Below are positions 1 through 11,165 of a stretch of DNA of 64,000 bases, piece by piece (within the stretch, counting starts at the first letter, position 1; every line of letters starts with the position of its first letter). The notes under the pieces are model-generated. The model was not told where the DNA came from, made no database searches, and was given only the letters and a program-made list of their open reading frames with translations. The position numbers and the translations under genes were made by a program. Origin of the DNA: Sipunculus nudus (Eukaryota > Annelida > Sipuncula > Golfingiida > Sipunculidae); the NCBI GenBank assembly GCA_026874595.1, contig CM049307.1:50411370-50475369 (forward strand). Direction: 5' to 3'.

Positions 1-790
1 CAGCACATTGATACGCACCTGGTTGTTCCCGGACTGACCGACCGTGTTTTTTACAGAATCTGTCATCTCTACTGAAGCAACGGCCGGGATCACAAGAAAA
101 CTTTGCTGTGTCGGAGACCCCTTAATCTACCCCTATAACTGCGTGAACGGCAAAGTAAGTTCTTTGTATGTTACTCTCAGATCACCTAAAGTGATTGCGA
201 ATCTTGGTAAAGCTCCAGCACGGATACCTAAGTGTTACTCTATATACTACCACGTCTGTGACTACGCTTTCACAGACCTTGATTCCGCGACCCTTTCTGA
301 CGTCTTTTTCTATGACAAGAATAAGTCTGCACAAGTTCGGGTCGAAAGCACAACAAATAAATTGTAAGACTTACACTGTTCAGGTTTCGTCTGTAGGAGA
401 ACGTATGTGAAAGGAATGGGATAGGCTCATTTGATTGGTTCGATTCTGGATGCCTTCCCGGCAATGGTAAACATTTTGATGTTAACATCGTACCAGGCAC
501 GCGAGCCATTTTATTGGCCCAACTGCCTTACTCATTATTCATGAAATAGACGATATAGAGGCTCGCTGAATCAAGGTATGTGAAAGACAAGCCATTTGAT
601 AGTATGAACATATTAAAACCGTTGCGTTCACATTAGGATAGGGCTTTCTCACGACAATAAAACCACAACCATGTGTAGTGACCACTTTTTATGGATGACC
701 ATTGGACATAGAGATACCCTGCTGGTTGTCACAGGGTAAGACTATCATTAGGCGGTCGCACGGTAACCTGCCACCGCTTAAAGACAATTA
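1..790. other. Unassigned intergenic stretch
   Basis: No recognisable gene. A 98-bp segment (57-154) is bounded by a good 3' splice consensus (pyrimidine-rich tract then ACAG) and a GTAAGT donor and is open in one frame, but the predicted peptide is not recognised. The open frame runs on to 369 without known domains. Treated as unproven. Confidence 0.4.
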
Positions 791-1620
791 AACTTGCCTG
801 TTGCCCTACTTGTCCCCTGGAGGTTTTTGTTCAGGGTAAAAGACCTCCTTTTCTTGCTAAATCTTAAGTCATAAACAACCTACGATTTTGACTGTCGTAC
901 AGTTTCAGCAAGGCTACGACAGATGGGACCGTCGTAGGTTTGGCAGAGGGTTTTTATAATAATTTCGTTGAAAAAAAAAATAAAAGAAAACAATTACCCA
1001 ATTTTCTGTCACAGACCTGTCGTATATGTATTGTGCGATATATGTTACTTAGACTTTAGACAAACCCACGCCGGTCGCATGAATGACCTAAAACGGTAGA
1101 ACATTCGTGGGAACGTCATACGTAGAACATGCGTCACTCGTTTGGCTGTCGTAGGAAAATCTTAGGGCCTCAGATAAGCAAAATATCGTTAGTAAATCGA
1201 AGGTTTATCGTAACACGGTCGTAAGGCATCGTACATTAGACCTACGAGATCGGCATGACATAAAGAATGACCTACTACGCTGAAAAAATGTTGAACATGT
1301 TCAAAATTCTATGACAGCTTTATCCGTCGCAGAACACCTGAATTTCATACGACACACCCACGAATATCCTTGGAAATTCCCTAATATTGTGTCGTAAACT
1401 TGTCATATATGTGTTTCCCAACATTTCGCATGGAGGTTTTTGTTCACGATAAAAGACCCCTTGTTCCTCCTTAATTCGGCGATGACCTGCGACATGTCAT
1501 ACAGCAGTCATACGATTGTTCGCGAAGTCGTATAAATTCATAACTTGTCGTATCCCCCTACAGTTTGACCGGGCGTTTAGATAAGAACCCAAACCTATAA
1601 AAGGGATCAAGCACTGTCGT
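790..1620. repeat. GTCGTA/TACGAC-rich degenerate repeat region
   Basis: The hexamer GTCGTA or its complement occurs about ten times between 890 and 1550 (for example near 892, 915, 930, 1018, 1147, 1210, 1350, 1391, 1528 and 1545), with near matches in between. A second element, GGAGGTTTTTGTTCA followed by GATAAAAGACC-type sequence, occurs at about 819 and again at about 1431. The spacing is irregular, so this is not a simple tandem array. It may be a decayed mobile element with reiterated subterminal motifs. No coding potential seen. Confidence 0.5.
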
Positions 1621-4300
1621 CAGACAAGCCAATCATAAACCACAAAGTATGTTATCTAATGACATGTAAGCGATATTAGCTACAATAGTGTACTGATTCG
1701 AGAACGCAGATGGTCATTACATACATAATCATAAGGTTTTTCTTACTTGCATGCGGCCTGCAATGTGACGATGATATTCAATAAATGTTTCCCTTAAAGT
1801 AATCTTAAACCCACGGGTTTGTGTCCTTCCATAAATATCCTTTATGTAACAGGAGCAGTATATTAATTGATTCTTTCGTTTACTGCGTTTTAAATTAACG
1901 CCACAACAGATATACTATACGATGATTAAGTTTAAAGTTACTGATGATTGGTGGATTGAATTGGAGGTTAATCATAAATAAAATGTTACGTGAGCTATTT
2001 CTGCAATTGCTGGATCCAGAAAAAAATGAAAAGGTGTCCAGATATGGTAAACATGGTAATTAATGAGAACGACATAAACCAAGACTGTTAAAATTAACGA
2101 CGTGACTGTGGGTGTTTAAAGTATAAAAAAATCCTCATTCACGTGGTCTCATTTTTAGGAGCGAACTATTCTTACAAAATAAATCGTATAACACAAAGTT
2201 ATTATCATGTATTTTGGATATATTCAGTACATGTTGAAACTCTGACAGAGTGTTGGACCTACTATGTTTCCTTAACGCTGCACGATTCATAGGCCTAGAT
2301 AAGTATTTTCCTTCGATTCGTAGCAAAGTGTCTGAACACAAATTAACCGTTGATATCATTGGTTGTAATGAAATGTGTATTTTGGCTCGGAAGCATAAAT
2401 ATCTCTTCAAAGATACAGTTTAGGTGTATATCCTTCTTATGTATAAACTTGTAATGATTATTTAATTTAGCAAATAGCTGAAATGTAAACGTTTTTAGTA
2501 AATGACAGCTTGCATACACGGGTTATAAGATGTGTGTATACAGCCAGTAATGAAGTATGGCTTTATTATGCGTAATGACGTCATTCATAGTGTACGGGAA
2601 GCATAGTGATTGAGACATAGAATGCTTCACATGGTTTCGTCTTGGTTAAATCATTAGTATTTTTGTCAGTCACTTATTTAGAATCATTATCGTAATTAAA
2701 GCGGCCATAGACGGATTTGCTTCGATTGGAATCTGTAGTCAAACTAGATGTTAGCGGCGGCCTGCCACCCAAATATCGATTTTTGATAAACTGATGACGT
2801 TGAGGTGGCAGTACAAGCTATAGTGTTCGGATCAATTTTATTATAAGCAGATGTACACGCGATTTCTAACAGTTTTACTCGGAAAGTAAGTCTCTCCGTC
2901 CGTCGTGCTGGCCTAATAGCGGAAGCTGCGCTAGCCATTACTCCTTCAAACTTCAGTTCTCGTCGCCAGAGTCACCATGCAACATAAATGTTGTGTAACA
3001 ACATTTTTTCTTCATTATTTAAGCAAATAAAACACGATTATATACCTTTGATGTAAAATATCAGCAAATATTTTGATCGAACCCTTGGAATAGGTGTTCT
3101 ATTATGACCTGTATCATAACTCGCAGTTTTGCAGTTTCCAAGAAATGTCATGTTGTCATGAATAACTGGATATTTAGTCGTACGACAACCCTGATATCCC
3201 CGCCAGGATTTCCTCATCCAGATTTCATGTGTTGTACCACGGCGTCATCCTCCAGTAACTCGGGTTCACCCCGTCAGTTTCTGAGGAAATGTCCTTTAAT
3301 GAAATGGTTCTACCAGGGGACAAAGGAATAGCCATGTGTCACACTGGTATATAATTCTTTAAATTAAAAAGATATTTTGGTGATCCAGATCAGCTCCAAA
3401 ATTTAATTAAATGTTTTTTGAGTGTCCGCAAAATTTCGTCAAAAGCCGTTCATATTCATTTACCGTAAAGTCGTTAAAAGACATACAAACCACAAAGAGA
3501 ACATAATGCCTCTTTGTTGAGGTACAATTAGTTGAAAATTCATTTTACAGACAAATGTACACAGCCCACTGCATGATTCCAGTCATTGTTTGAATGTTTG
3601 AAAACTTTATCTCTAGGCCTGTCACGCGAGCATTTCATGTAATTTCATGTCTAATAACCATTAATTTAAAGAACAAAAAAAGTACATGTTGATGTCAGAA
3701 CTTGGTCTCGTGACAAATAAAATAATACACGTGACTCAGACCACGAGTTATTTGCGACTAATAATTGGATTCATCAAAAGCGTGGCCATGTTTGATCATG
3801 ACAGAAAAACGAATCCTGACATTACTAACATTAGAGTACCTAGATATACTCGGGATGAAAAGGTCGGATGAACATGCACAGTTATATTTAGTTTCAGCAA
3901 AATACCTCTAGCGGGAGTTGAATGATGCTGGGATTGCTTTTTATGCTATATTTTTTTCTTGCATTATTTCAGAACGAACACGTGTCCCTGTCGTGTCGAA
4001 TTAAAGACAAATTACTTGACATCTGCAAGTGCTTACCCCAGAGGCAGTATTTAATAATCATCTTGACGATTGGTCATTACTTGAAAAAGGATTTATTATA
4101 TACAGCAAACGGTCTTCAAATGGCGCCAAAAGAGGTTGTGACATATCAGGCTGGGTAAACTACAGAAAGTCGTGTTCCAATCGAAATAAATTATAAAAAC
4201 AAACATGAACTAAAAAAGGCTAAAAATAAATGTTTCTGCGCAGGTGTAATAAGATTTTGCTATGATATACTAAACGTTCCCATGTAATTCATAATATTAA
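1620..4300. other. AT-rich intergenic DNA, nothing recognised
   Basis: Short open frames only, none with recognisable domains or splice context. Between 3090 and 3340 the GC content rises slightly and short frames are open on both strands, but no family is recognised. Confidence 0.5.
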
Positions 4301-4304
4301 TTAA

Positions 4305-5886
4305 TCCATAGATGGCGCCACTTCTGATTAATGACTTTCTTTTTCAATTTCCTTCGGATAAGTCAGTTAATAAGAACACTATAAATAAGCCTTCAAATCA
4401 TATGCAAGGATTCCTTGAATTCAATTGATATTATATTGAATAGAATTATTAGTCCCCTGCAGTAGGAGGGATGACTATTAAAATGATCCCCGTCAGTCCG
4501 TCCCAATCCTTCTATCAACTGATAGCTCTGAAATCCCTGCTGATTTCTTGTCCCAAATTTACACACATGTTAGTCACATGACGACCATGTCATTGTATCC
4601 TGCAGGTGGTGCCACCTGTGTTAGACCTACTTTCTCCGGCCAAAATTCGTTTCCCTTTAAATTTAGATGATTCTGTAAATAAGAAATCTGAAGCCTCCAA
4701 ATCATATACACAGATTCCTAAGGGGGATTCTGCATATTCTGCAAATTTTTGGTTCCATTTTTAGTGGAAAGGTTAATTACCATGTTGGGCGGACACCATT
4801 ATCTTGTGACTGCTATCAGATATTTCACCAGCAGATGGCACCACCTGTGGTCATGTCCTCTCTCTGAGGTAAAACGGTATTTTTACTTATTCATTAAGAA
4901 TGTCAAATATATCATTCGAATACATTGGTCCCATCTATCCTGGAGCATGAAAAAATTTAATGCATGTGACTTAAATATGTATTTAAACAGAAAAAAAAAT
5001 CATGTGGTTTATTGTATCCCAGACTGAGAAGTCGGGGATACTATGGTTTTGATACTGTCGGCGCACCGAGATAACTCAAGAAGGGTATGACTGATCTTTA
5101 TCAAATTTTGCAAGCGCATAGACATGGGCCAGTGGACGAAGCCTTTTTAAATGATGTCATGATCTTTACCATGATAGAGATATTGACCTTAAATAGGTCC
5201 ATTTGGTCCTTCTTTGCATATAATTACCAGTATCTGAGGAGTGGTTCAACAGATTTGCTCCATGTTTATTTCTAAGGAAAACTCTTGGATAGCTTTATCA
5301 TGTACTGAACTCTGGTGGCGCCAACTGTAAATATATTTCCATTATGGCCATCTAAGGGTCTATTTAAGGGGAAATAAAACACACATATCTCAGAAATGCA
5401 GTAAGCATTCGGACCGAAATTTTGCACAGTAATAGATCGTGGATATAATTATCACATACGAAGGACTGGTTGCGTCACTGGTAACTATTTTGCTGCTACA
5501 AAAAAATCACCCATATCTCAGGACTCCTTCAACAGATTTGCTCAAATTTTGTTTCTATGGAAAGCTCTGGGACACCTATAATGGATTTTTTCGTTATGGC
5601 CATGTGCGCTCTATTTTAGGTAAATATCACACATGTCTCAGGAATGGTTTCAGGTATTGGCTTGAAATTTGGCACAGCCATAAATCATGGACATATTTAC
5701 TGCAAACATAAGACAGGTGGTGCCACTGATAATCGCTTTGTACGGCTTCTGCTAATGTTTAGCTGCATCAATTACACGAGACATCTTTAGATCCTGAATT
5801 ATCCTATTTCAGCCAATCCCAAGAGAAAACATGTCACAGAAAATACCAACATTTGAATAATGCACGGGGCGGGGGACTATTAGTGG
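4305..5886. mobile_element. Modular ~1.5-kb interspersed element
   Basis: Built from imperfect reiterated modules. The block GATGGYGCCAC or GGTGGYGCCA recurs at about 4311, 4604, 4833, 5313 and 5714. Phrases such as 'TCAACAGATTTGCTC' (near 5248 and 5529) and 'CAAATCATAT' (near 4395 and 4701) repeat between modules. TATTAGTCCCC near 4449 and the reverse-complement GGGGACTATTAG near 5874 form a plausible short terminal inverted repeat. No transposase frame is visible. It resembles repetitive modules common in molluscan genomes but the class is not identified. Confidence 0.45.
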
Positions 5887-5924
5887 CTCTGAGTCCTTGT
5901 AATGTTATACAAGTCTCCGGCAAC

Positions 5925-6400
5925 ACGTTGGTAGTCAAAGTTATGTTGATATAGCAATATGAGGCACGGACTTTACACGCCAATAGTAAAAATTATGCTG
6001 ATATAATTATATAAGGCACACTGCACACTGCACACTCCGCAGTCAAAATAATGTTGATACTGTTATGCGAAATTATGTTGATATTGTTATAAAAGGCATA
6101 GATAACACGCAGGTAGTCGCAGAGATGCTGATATTGCAATCAGAAGTTATACTGATATTTTTCAAACGAAAACAGATTACACGCCTGTTTGCTCAACATT
6201 ATGTTTCCTTGCTAGCTAAGGTTTAAACTAACAAGATATTCATCAAGTTGATACTAAACGTTATGTTCATATGCTAATTCGAGAAGCAAGCGCTAAAAGG
6301 TTATGTGAATTGGGTATGGTTATACTACTGGTTCTCACAATAAATCTATAGGTATGATGTACTAATTGATATAATGAAGGCAAGCTGGTAGTCAAGGTGG
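5925..6400. repeat. Degenerate minisatellite, ~55-60-bp unit
   Basis: Four to five loosely conserved units share GTAGTCAAA, TTATGTTGATAT, a short AT stretch, AGGCA and ACACGC (around 5930, 5983, 6039-6067 and 6120). Further fragments with TTGATAT and GGTAGTCAAGG extend to about 6400. Divergence is high, so the array is old. Confidence 0.5.
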
Positions 6401-6693
6401 CTTTTTCGTGGTTAAACAAGAAACCTTTGCCACAATTCATCGACCACGCTCCTCTTAGGGATTTGATCTTTCCATTTAATTATCATCGAAATAAAGTTGC
6501 TGAATCCGGATGATGTGCCTGATAAACACAAACATCTAATGGATTCCGCAATTGCCCCTTCCCAAAATGCTCCAAAAATCTCTTGAAAATCCCGTGATGA
6601 TTGCATGAGTTTTATGTTATGAGCAACCAAACAGACACACACGAACGGGGATAAACGTTTACCCTCCTTTCGAAGCAACAGTGAATTCCAGCA

Positions 6694-7021
6694 GCATTCA
6701 CTACGCTTCAGCCTTTTGCAATCAGTTGGGCAAAGTTAAAACAAAAGGCCTCACTCACACCTCCTGGGGGGGGGGGGGGGGGTCTTCCGGTGCTAGCTTA
6801 AAACAAGAAACGGAACGGAACATGGAACGCGGAACAGGGGCCTAATTTACGGAACATAACGGAACAAAGATATAAAAAGAGTCATAACTTTTAAATGGGT
6901 GAATGTTTCATGACATAATTTATAGTAAAAAACGTATTTCAACATATGCAATTTGTTAAATCTTTTATTTTAGCCCCTGTTCCGCGTTCCGTGTTTTCAA
7001 AAGGCCGAAGCGTAGTGAATG
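6694..7021. mobile_element. MITE with 24-bp TIRs and 8-bp target duplication
   Basis: The left end CATTCACTACGCTTCAGCC (from 6695) and the right end (to 7021) are inverted repeats matching at 23 of 24 positions. Just inside is a second inverted repeat containing GGAACGCGGAACAGGGGC (left, near 6818) and GCCCCTGTTCCGCGTTCC (right, near 6973). The element is flanked by TTCCAGCA (6686-6693) and TTCCAGCG (7022-7029), a 7/8 target duplication consistent with a hAT-like origin. The left arm carries an extra ~100 bp including a 17-G run at 6766-6782. No ORF. Confidence 0.75.
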
Positions 7022-7044
7022 TTCCAGCGACAGTCTTTAGACTG

Positions 7045-7455
7045 TAATCCTTGCAGTTACCCACTTTCTATGAGAAATGCTTTCAAAAATTTTATTACTA
7101 TCTGTCAAAATTGTTTCCTTTAAATATGAATATATGACGTGCTTAATTCATCATTCACGTATGATATGATATCCTAGATTGTTGTCTAAAATGAACCTAC
7201 ATTGAAACTTCTATAAAGAACCCTATATACACGAGTTCCACTTAGAAACGTTCAAGGTTCCCAACTCAGTCCACCTTGAAGAACCTTTGGGGTTCTTCTC
7301 AGAACCTCTTAAAGTGGTTCTACATGGAACTTGATAGGTTCCATTAAAGAACTCTCAAGAGGTTCCAAAAAGAACCCCGTTTTCAAGGTTCCAGCTGGAA
7401 CCCTAAATTGTTCCCCACTCCGTCCACTTTGAAGAACCTTTTTTCTTGGGGTGTT
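7045..7455 (+). repeat. AGAACC/GGTTCT-rich interspersed repeat, copy 1
   Basis: About 290 bp (7048-7337) matches, in reverse complement, the copy at 24610-24903, from ATCCTTGCAGTTACC to GGTTCTACATGGAAC. It is dense in AGAACC/GGTTC words and contains TCAGTCCACCTTGAAGAACC. A second partial unit follows to 7450, giving an internal duplication. Likely a non-autonomous DNA transposon family; class unknown. Confidence 0.65.
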
Positions 7456-7690
7456 AGGCTCATTTAATGTTGCATTGTTGCATAATGTTCTTAACAGTAC
7501 ATGGCTTAAGTAGGTATCCATGCATACTATCTTTTTGGGAAAAGTCAAATCGGTGTTAAGGTTCATTACAAGCCCTGCCCTGGTAGGAAGGGAAGCTAAA
7601 AGCGTTATAGGGCCTTAGAAGCTTAATTCTATTTTTATAAAATACGCTATATTAATTTCATATGGATTGTACAACTAATTATAATGACTA
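7455..7690. other. Intergenic, nothing recognised
   Basis: No repeats or coding signal recognised. Confidence 0.4.
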
Positions 7691-7862
7691 ATACAAGCCA
7701 CTCCCCATGGCTAGGATGGTGGCCTTCGGTTGCCTGTATGGGTGGAGGAAACCGGGAGAACCAGAGAAAAATCACCGACCTTTTACGTTCCGCTGCAGGA
7801 GACTCTCATAGCCACGCCGGGGGTCGAACCTGGGTCGTTTGACACGCGGTTGTCTAGTATCT
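7690..7862 (-). mobile_element. tRNA-derived SINE, family A
   Basis: On the minus strand a tRNA-like head with box-B-type GGTTCGACCC (about 7825) is followed by a body with TCTGGTTCTCCCGGTTTCC. The same order of B box, AGTGTC-like segment, AAGGTCGGTG and GGTTCTC is found at 42.0 kb and 49.1 kb. Box A is eroded. Non-autonomous retroposon, presumed mobilised by a LINE. Confidence 0.6.
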
Positions 7863-8119
7863 CATTATAGAGGTCAATATTTTTTTCTTTTTTTTTGAGG
7901 GGGGGGGGGAGGGGGAAAAACCATAGCGATTTTTTTGTTTTCTTCTTTTTTCCCCCTCTTTTTGTCTTTTCTGTAGATCTTCAAACCCAGTTAATTTTCC
8001 AAAACCGTGAGAGTCACAAGTGAAAGATTCACATATACGCACCTGATTTTTTATTTTGATTTTGACCGTAATTCAAGGTGATCACAACCTTAGGACATAT
8101 TCCCTAATAGGGTTGATTC

Positions 8120-8200
8120 CTACTCGATGTTACCCTCCGAGTCCGAGTGCAGGTCTGAGTCCTAACCTCTCAAGTCCAGTTCTAGGTCCGAGTCCTTTAG
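8120..8200. repeat. GAGTCC-rich low-complexity repeat
   Basis: Reiterated GAGTCCGAGT, CAAGTCC and GGTCCGAGTCC words. A similar stretch occurs at 27575-27655, where it is also joined to CTCGAGT-type words. Confidence 0.5.
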
Positions 8201-8202
8201 TT

Positions 8203-8205
<3 letters not shown>

Positions 8206-8280
<75 letters not shown>
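8206..8280. repeat. (TA)n microsatellite
   Basis: Uninterrupted TA dinucleotides, about 37 units. It forms one boundary of the palindromic element to its right. Confidence 0.95.
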
Positions 8281-8281
<1 letters not shown>

Positions 8282-8523
8282 TAGGTAGAGTTACCCTCCG
8301 GTGTAAAGTGCTCTATGGCCTTCAGACAAGGCCAGAGCGATATAACACAGAAGAAAACAACACTGTGAATTCACTACAGACTGTTTCACGGGATGCGATC
8401 AGATCCTCAGGTGAATTTGTTAGAATCGTATCTAACATGATGATTCTAACAACATTCACCTGTGGATCGGGTCGCATCCCGTGAAACAGTCTGGAGTGAA
8501 GTTACATTGTTGTTTTCCTTCAA

Positions 8524-8526
<3 letters not shown>
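8281..8526. mobile_element. Penelope-like terminal module, copy 1
   Basis: Sits between two (TA)n tracts. A ~65-bp arm (GGTAGAGTTACCCTCCG ... GGCCAGAGC) is followed by an imperfect ~180-bp palindrome. Each palindrome arm contains ACAACACTGTGAATTC, CTGTTTCACGGGATGCG and an AGGTGAAT core. The same organisation, split by a LINE, occurs at 28796-32771. Flanking TA arrays and hammerhead-like cores are known traits of Penelope-like retroelement termini. No reverse transcriptase or GIY-YIG frame is present, so this would be a terminal or non-autonomous fragment. Confidence 0.6.
8368..8417 (-). ncRNA. Hammerhead-ribozyme-like motif, minus-strand arm
   Basis: Read on the minus strand: helix I 5' strand AATTCAC, core CTGAGGA (fits CUGANGA), a 16-nt helix II/loop segment, core GAAA, a minimal helix III (ACA-GTC-TGT), cleavage triplet GTA and helix I 3' strand GTGAATT, which pairs over 7 bp with the first strand. 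Helix II is weakened by two mismatches in this copy; the sister copies keep a CGGG/CCCG stem. The plus-strand arm (8453-8500) reads CTGTGGA and has lost the conserved A and the cleavage U. Activity is not shown; the fold is inferred. Confidence 0.5.
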
Positions 8527-8602
<76 letters not shown>

Positions 8603-8605
8603 CTG
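8527..8605. repeat. (TA)n(TG)n(TA)n compound microsatellite
   Basis: TA units to about 8570, then TG units to about 8587, then TA again. Right border of the palindromic module. Confidence 0.9.
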
Positions 8606-8940
8606 AAAATCCGTTACATAGAAAATGGAGATTGTCAAGTATTTTAATGTTCGTTAACACGTTTTACACGTAAATTTAAATCACATTTAGCTCACAATGT
8701 AGGGATATAGCTTGAGATAGTCCTGTTTTTATTTAATATTCAGTAAATTGTTGCTTATAAAAGTCTGTATGGATATGGACCGGGACTAATTTGCCCGAGT
8801 CAAGACGTCCTTGACAAGCTGATCTCAAGTGTGGACTTTAGTCCAAATTACTGTTCCCGCGCTATCCCTCTGCTTAAGGTGATATAATTTCTCGGTTAGC
8901 ATCTATGGACAGTTTGCCCCATTCCAATACACTCACACTA
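8605..8940. other. Intergenic, nothing recognised
   Basis: Unique-looking sequence without ORFs or clear repeats. Confidence 0.4.
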
Positions 8941-8979
8941 ATATATGTATGTATATATATATATATGTGTATATATAGA

Positions 8980-9026
<47 letters not shown>

Positions 9027-9027
9027 C

Positions 9028-9089
<62 letters not shown>

Positions 9090-9108
9090 AAAACATATAT
9101 ATAAACTT
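8941..9108. repeat. Interrupted TA/TATG microsatellite
   Basis: TA dinucleotides interrupted by TG, GA and GC steps over about 165 bp. The apparent YIYIYI reading frames over it are artefacts. Confidence 0.9.
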
Positions 9109-9109
9109 A

Positions 9110-9515
9110 AGCAGATGGCTCGGGTATTCGTTTCAATGACGCATGCATAGTTTGAGCAAAATGTTAATTAGTGAACTTCGTATTTTTCGGTCATAAAATG
9201 AGCCGTTATTAAATATACTGGATTTCCTTCACTTTATCTTCTTGAACATATAAATTTTTAATATATCGCAGTGGCACGACGAGCATGCAAAATTAAACCG
9301 TTATTATTATATACTGATATCTGCGCACGGATTACCAAGAAAGTCAAACCGTCTGTGCAACATCCCATGTAAAATGTATGAAGCATACTGTTTTTCTTGC
9401 CGACTGGTTGCAGGACAGACCCGACTTGTATATTAAGTTCATTATAATTATCATTCCTCTTATGTCATATTTCAAAAGAAAAATCATATCAAATTCATCT
9501 TTCCTGCATGTAAAT
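9110..9515. other. Intergenic, nothing recognised
   Basis: AT-rich, no supported feature. Confidence 0.4.
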
Positions 9516-9519
9516 CGAA

Positions 9520-9790
9520 CCTGTCGGTACTCATTAATAAGTCTAGATTCTAAATATATATCAAAACAAACATATCATCTGATATATCTTTAGGAAAACA
9601 TGGTAACTTCCTTCTATAGAGGATTTTATCCATTAATTTTTTTGGTCATGAACTCATGGCTAATTTATATAATGTGTTCAGGCATGTTTTATTATTTAAA
9701 CAGGTTAAGTAGATTTTCGTGCAACCAGACGTGCAATCTGGTTTACGTTCTGTGAGGAGAGAAACGTGACTTCGGAAATGCATGGACGAC
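9520..9790 (+). repeat. ~230-bp repeat family B, copy 1
   Basis: Shares with the copies at 10695, 10945 and 11670 a 5' part with a short AATAAGTCT-type block and a central TTTGGTCATGAACT followed by CATGGCTAATTTAT. Extends into GACGTGCAATCTGGTTTACG and GGAGAG-AACGTGAC, which is also found in the copy at 11670. Confidence 0.65.
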
Positions 9791-9887
9791 TGTGGACTTC
9801 ACAATATAACCATGTTCTCGTGTCTATGACGTCACGCTCCAGAAAATGTAACTTTCTTGGCACATTCGCGAATCCTTACTACATATA

Positions 9888-10205
9888 ACACTCTGCGTGT
9901 TTGTAAACACTGTCGTGTGTTTGTTTACCATTTCAAGGCCAAATGACCGGAAGTCCGATTGTGAGCCGCAACACGAGTTGCTTCAGTCAGTGGGAAAATG
10001 TATAACATTTTTTTTTAGGGCAAGTCAGTCAGGGCATCTTCTGATAGACACGTGTTTGGCTCTGCGATGCACACGGCCCAACACGCTGTGTTTATGTTGA
10101 AACCTGTGATCGCTCCCGCTGCACTGATTTCAACACTCGTTTACAGGGGTAAGCAAACGGTTTAAAGGCAATATTTTGGCAGGTAAGGATTTATTTTAAA
10201 GGGAA
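9888..10205 (-). repeat. ~320-bp interspersed repeat C, copy 1
   Basis: Its reverse complement aligns with 19668-19992: TACCTGCCAAAATA, TGCTTAC-CCTGTAAA, CGATCACAGGT-TCAACATAAAC, CGTGTTGCGG and AACACGCAGA appear in the same order. No coding signal. An old dispersed repeat; class unknown. Confidence 0.65.
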
Positions 10206-10690
10206 AAGGGTATTTTTCGTGTTTATGAAACATGCCTTATTGGTGATTGGGGTCCTTCAAGAAGTCTGATCGTGACAAAATTATTTAAATTAAAAATCAG
10301 ACCAAAAACTATTTTAGAAATATGTGTATATATGTATTTATTAATCTTTTTTCATATAATAAACATTATAATATCTCAAAACCTGTCTTTATTGTTTTAA
10401 ATTAAATAAAAATAAAACTTTTCTATTTAATTGAAATTAAAAACGTAAGTGTTAAGTAAGAAAGAAAAAAAAAGTATTTTGATATAGCTGTCATGTAGTT
10501 TTATATTTCCCCACCAAAATGTGTCTTCTCGTAATTGAACGCTTAGAATATTACACTTCCTTGTCTTTTTATTAACCTGATGCAAATAAACGTGAATTTC
10601 ATTAACACATATGCCATAAGAAAACATAGACAACTTAAGTTTATAAAAGTAATCCTTCTTTTTTCATCTTCCAAACATATAAATATAAAA
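10206..10690. other. AT-rich spacer
   Basis: Its 10310-10440 part resembles 11195-11290 (TATATATTTATTAAT followed by AAACAT-A-AATAT), suggesting that the family-B duplication includes some of this spacer. Otherwise nothing recognised. Confidence 0.4.
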
Positions 10691-10694
10691 TATC

Positions 10695-10905
10695 AATGTT
10701 AATTAATGAGTCTACGTACTAAAGAGATTATAACATACAAACGTATAATAATATATCTTTAGATTAAAATTGGTCACCTGTCCTCTATAGGTTAATTTAA
10801 CCAATTATTCATTTGGTCATGAACTCTCATGCTTATTACGTGTTCAGACAGATACTTGAAGCATTTTTTACTCTTAGTGAAGATTCGCGAACACTTCAAA
10901 ATCAC
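10695..10905 (+). repeat. ~230-bp repeat family B, copy 2
   Basis: Contains AATGAGTCTACGTACTAA, ATAACATACAAACGTAT and CATTTGGTCATGAACTCTC in the same order as the other copies. Confidence 0.6.
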
Positions 10906-10944
10906 GCAGATAATCAGAATTCATCGTGCAAGCATATAAATATA

Positions 10945-11165
10945 ACATAACAGTACGGGTAATTAGTTTACTTACTGAAGATATTAAATCATAAAAAACG
11001 TATCGTCACATAATTTAGGTAAATTGGCTACTAACTATATCCATTAATGAAGTTGGTCATGAACTCTCATGAGTAATTTATGTTACATTCTCATACTCAG
11101 AACTGTTTATTATTTCTGTGAAGTGAGCAACGTGACTGTGGAATAGCATGGAAGGTCTTGGGTTT
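10945..11165 (+). repeat. ~230-bp repeat family B, copy 3
   Basis: Contains GGTAATTAGTTTACTTACTG, TATCCATTAATG-AGTTGGTCATGAACTCTC and a GAGCAACGTGACTGTGGAA-type tail. Confidence 0.6.

Noticed and set aside
8056-9139. YIYIYI-rich reading frames on both strands
   Set aside because: They are translations of TA/TG microsatellites. The same artefact occurs at 22.3, 25.4, 28.7, 32.8, 34.5 and 43.6 kb.
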